Below, piece by piece: positions 6,179-7,201 of a stretch of DNA of 7,201 bases (position 1 is its first letter; each line of letters opens with the position of its first letter). A program made the position numbers and the translations under genes. The notes beneath the pieces were generated by a model. The model saw only the letters and a list, made by a program, of their open reading frames with translations, made no database searches and was not told the DNA's origin. The stretch is from Sulfurimonas sp. (GTDB taxonomy: Bacteria > Campylobacterota > Campylobacteria > Campylobacterales > Sulfurimonadaceae). Where the stretch lies: NCBI GenBank assembly GCA_002733155.1, contig NVUO01000012.1, positions 14,260-21,460 of the forward strand, in the 5' to 3' direction.

Positions 6179-6184
6179 ATTATA
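6179..6184 (-). promoter_or_regulatory. -10 box for the 72-residue hypothetical gene, implying a leaderless mRNA
   Basis: On the minus strand this reads TATAAT and ends only 6 bases before the A of the ATG at 6172. A transcript starting at the usual 6-7 bases downstream would begin at or next to the start codon, which agrees with the lack of any Shine-Dalgarno sequence. It could be a chance match in AT-rich DNA. Confidence 0.35.
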
Positions 6185-6270
6185 TACTTTTTTACTAAAT
6201 AAGTTAATTTTTTATTTCAAAAAATATTTTTAAGCGCTTCATTAGCAAAATTATTCTACTCTAGCAATAA

Positions 6271-6276
6271 TATAAT
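6271..6276 (+). promoter_or_regulatory. -10 box (TATAAT) for the DUF255 gene
   Basis: A perfect TATAAT lies 28 bases before the ATG at 6305, and no clear -35 box is present. The expected leader is about 20 nt and contains the ribosome site AGGA (6294-6297), 7 nt before the start. The arrangement closely mirrors the promoter of the response regulator gene. Confidence 0.5.
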
Positions 6277-6304
6277 TTAGGTACTTTTAAAACAGGAAAA
6301 TACA

Positions 6305-7201
6305 ATGGCAAATAAACTAGCACTAGAAGACAGTCCATACTTACAACAGCACAAAAACAATCCAGTTAACTGGTATCCATGGGGTGATGAAGCTTTTGAC
6401 TTAGCTATAAAAGAAAATAAAGCTATATTTATATCTATTGGTTACAGCTCTTGTCATTGGTGCCATGTGATGGAGCAGACTGTATTTGAGAATCAAGAGT
6501 GTGCAGATATTTTAAATAAGCACTTTATATCTATAAAAGTTGACAGGGAAGAGAGACCAGATATAGATAAACATTATCAAGAGGTACATATGTTACTAAA
6601 TCGCCGTTCAGGCGGTTGGCCGACATCAATCTTTTGTACGCCTCAAAACAAGCCATTTTTTGCAGGTACATATATAGCACCTAATTCCAATCAAAGTAGT
6701 ATTGAGGGTATGGGTTTTATTGAGCTTACTAAACTAATCGGTAATAAAATCTCTCAAAATGATGCTCAGGTTTATAAAAATGCTGAAGAAGTTGAAGCTT
6801 TTTTAAATCATATTGAGCATCCTAAAGAAGCTACTGTTTTAAAAGAAGATTTTAGAAAAAACTTTATGCTTCAAGTAAAAAACAATTATGAATCTACTTA
6901 TGGTGGTTTTTCAACAAAAACAAAATTTCCGCACACTTCAACTCTTACTACACTTTTAATTATAGATAAACTATATGATGACAAAGCTGCTCGCGCAATG
7001 TTATTAAATACACTTAAAAATATGAAAAAAGGTGGGATGTATGACCTTATAGATGGTGGTTTTTGTAGATATTCAGTAGATAGCCAATGGAAGATACCTC
7101 ATTTTGAGAAAATGCTTTATGATAATGCCCTACTTTGTGAACTCTATACTAAGGCTTACCTAACTTATAAAGATGAAAGTTTCTTAAACACTGCTAAAGA
7201 G
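6305..7201 (+). CDS. DUF255 / YyaL-type thioredoxin-fold protein, N-terminal part (3' end outside window)
   Basis: The first 299 codons are present and the frame is open at the window end; family members are usually 600-700 residues. The N-terminal thioredoxin-like domain (about 1-170) shows the family hallmarks: [20 protein letters not shown] (7-26), the CxxC site in [10 protein letters not shown] (Cys50/Cys53), [10 protein letters not shown] (79-88) and [20 protein letters not shown] (102-121). Later the beginning of the alpha/alpha toroid (glucosaminidase-like) part appears, with [12 protein letters not shown] (199-210) and [17 protein letters not shown] (243-259), then [16 protein letters not shown] (262-277). 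The protein is related to bacterial YyaL and animal SPATA20, whose biochemical role is not settled. No signal peptide is seen, so it is probably cytoplasmic. It has its own promoter and ribosome site (AGGA, 6294-6297). Confidence 0.92.
   Translation, partial: MANKLALEDSPYLQQHKNNPVNWYPWGDEAFDLAIKENKAIFISIGYSSCHWCHVMEQTVFENQECADILNKHFISIKVDREERPDIDKHYQEVHMLLNRRSGGWPTSIFCTPQNKPFFAGTYIAPNSNQSSIEGMGFIELTKLIGNKISQNDAQVYKNAEEVEAFLNHIEHPKEATVLKEDFRKNFMLQVKNNYESTYGGFSTKTKFPHTSTLTTLLIIDKLYDDKAARAMLLNTLKNMKKGGMYDLIDGGFCRYSVDSQWKIPHFEKMLYDNALLCELYTKAYLTYKDESFLNTAKE

Larger units (their letters stand above)
6173..6304. promoter_or_regulatory. Divergent intergenic region before the DUF255 gene
   Basis: This 132-base AT-rich gap lies between the starts of the 72-residue hypothetical gene (minus) and the DUF255 gene (plus). 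It holds a minus-strand TATAAT (6179-6184), an AT palindrome AAAAATATTTTT (6220-6231) followed at once by the palindrome AAGCGCTT (6232-6239), and a plus-strand TATAAT (6271-6276). No other gene is apparent. Confidence 0.6.

Noticed and set aside
1..7201. CRISPR array, tRNA, rRNA, insertion sequence or toxin-antitoxin pair
   Set aside because: No spaced direct repeats, tRNA-like cloverleaf, transposase motifs or typical small toxin/antitoxin pair were seen on either strand.

Overview
This window is a low-GC (roughly 30% by eye), gene-dense piece of a bacterial chromosome, most likely from the Campylobacterota (Sulfurimonas- or Arcobacter-like). The reasons are the form of LpxB, whose N-terminus reads ALEHSANVHLK rather than the GEASGD type of enterobacteria, the small BFD-like protein of a type I associate with this phylum, the very AT-rich codon use, and promoters with recognisable -10 boxes but no clear -35 boxes. 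Genus cannot be fixed from the sequence alone.

Layout: (1) Positions 1-2706, plus strand: a tightly overlapping run of three genes. These are the 3' part of a c-type cytochrome (its start lies before the window), lpxB (lipid-A-disaccharide synthase), and a membrane-bound GGDEF diguanylate cyclase. The joins are ATGA and TAATG overlaps, which suggests one transcript with translational coupling. (2) Positions 2707-4488, minus strand: dsbD, a full-length three-domain thiol:disulfide reductant transporter, whose stop codon directly abuts that of the GGDEF gene. (3) Positions 4489-4680: a divergent promoter region. It holds an extended -10 for dsbD overlapped by a near-perfect 27-bp palindrome, a second dyad, and a TATAAT box for the next gene. 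(4) Positions 4681-5649, plus strand: a response regulator with an intact receiver domain, a coiled coil and an unrecognised helical C-terminal domain. (5) Positions 5729-5950, plus strand: a small BFD-like [2Fe-2S] protein, converging on a 72-residue hypothetical protein on the minus strand (5954-6172). (6) Positions 6305-7201, plus strand: the first 299 codons of a DUF255/YyaL-type thioredoxin-fold protein, cut by the window end.

Together the genes are envelope and redox housekeeping (cytochrome c, lipid A, periplasmic thiol reduction, a CxxC thioredoxin-like protein, a 2Fe-2S protein) mixed with signalling (one c-di-GMP synthase, one orphan response regulator). DsbD commonly supplies reductant for haem attachment to cytochromes such as the one at the left edge, but that link is inferred from family knowledge. 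I see no mobile element, CRISPR array, tRNA or rRNA gene, and no clearly new multi-gene system. The most interesting items are the dsbD palindrome, the unknown output domain of the response regulator, the lpxB/GGDEF coupling, and two genes without Shine-Dalgarno sequences that may be read from leaderless or near-leaderless mRNAs.
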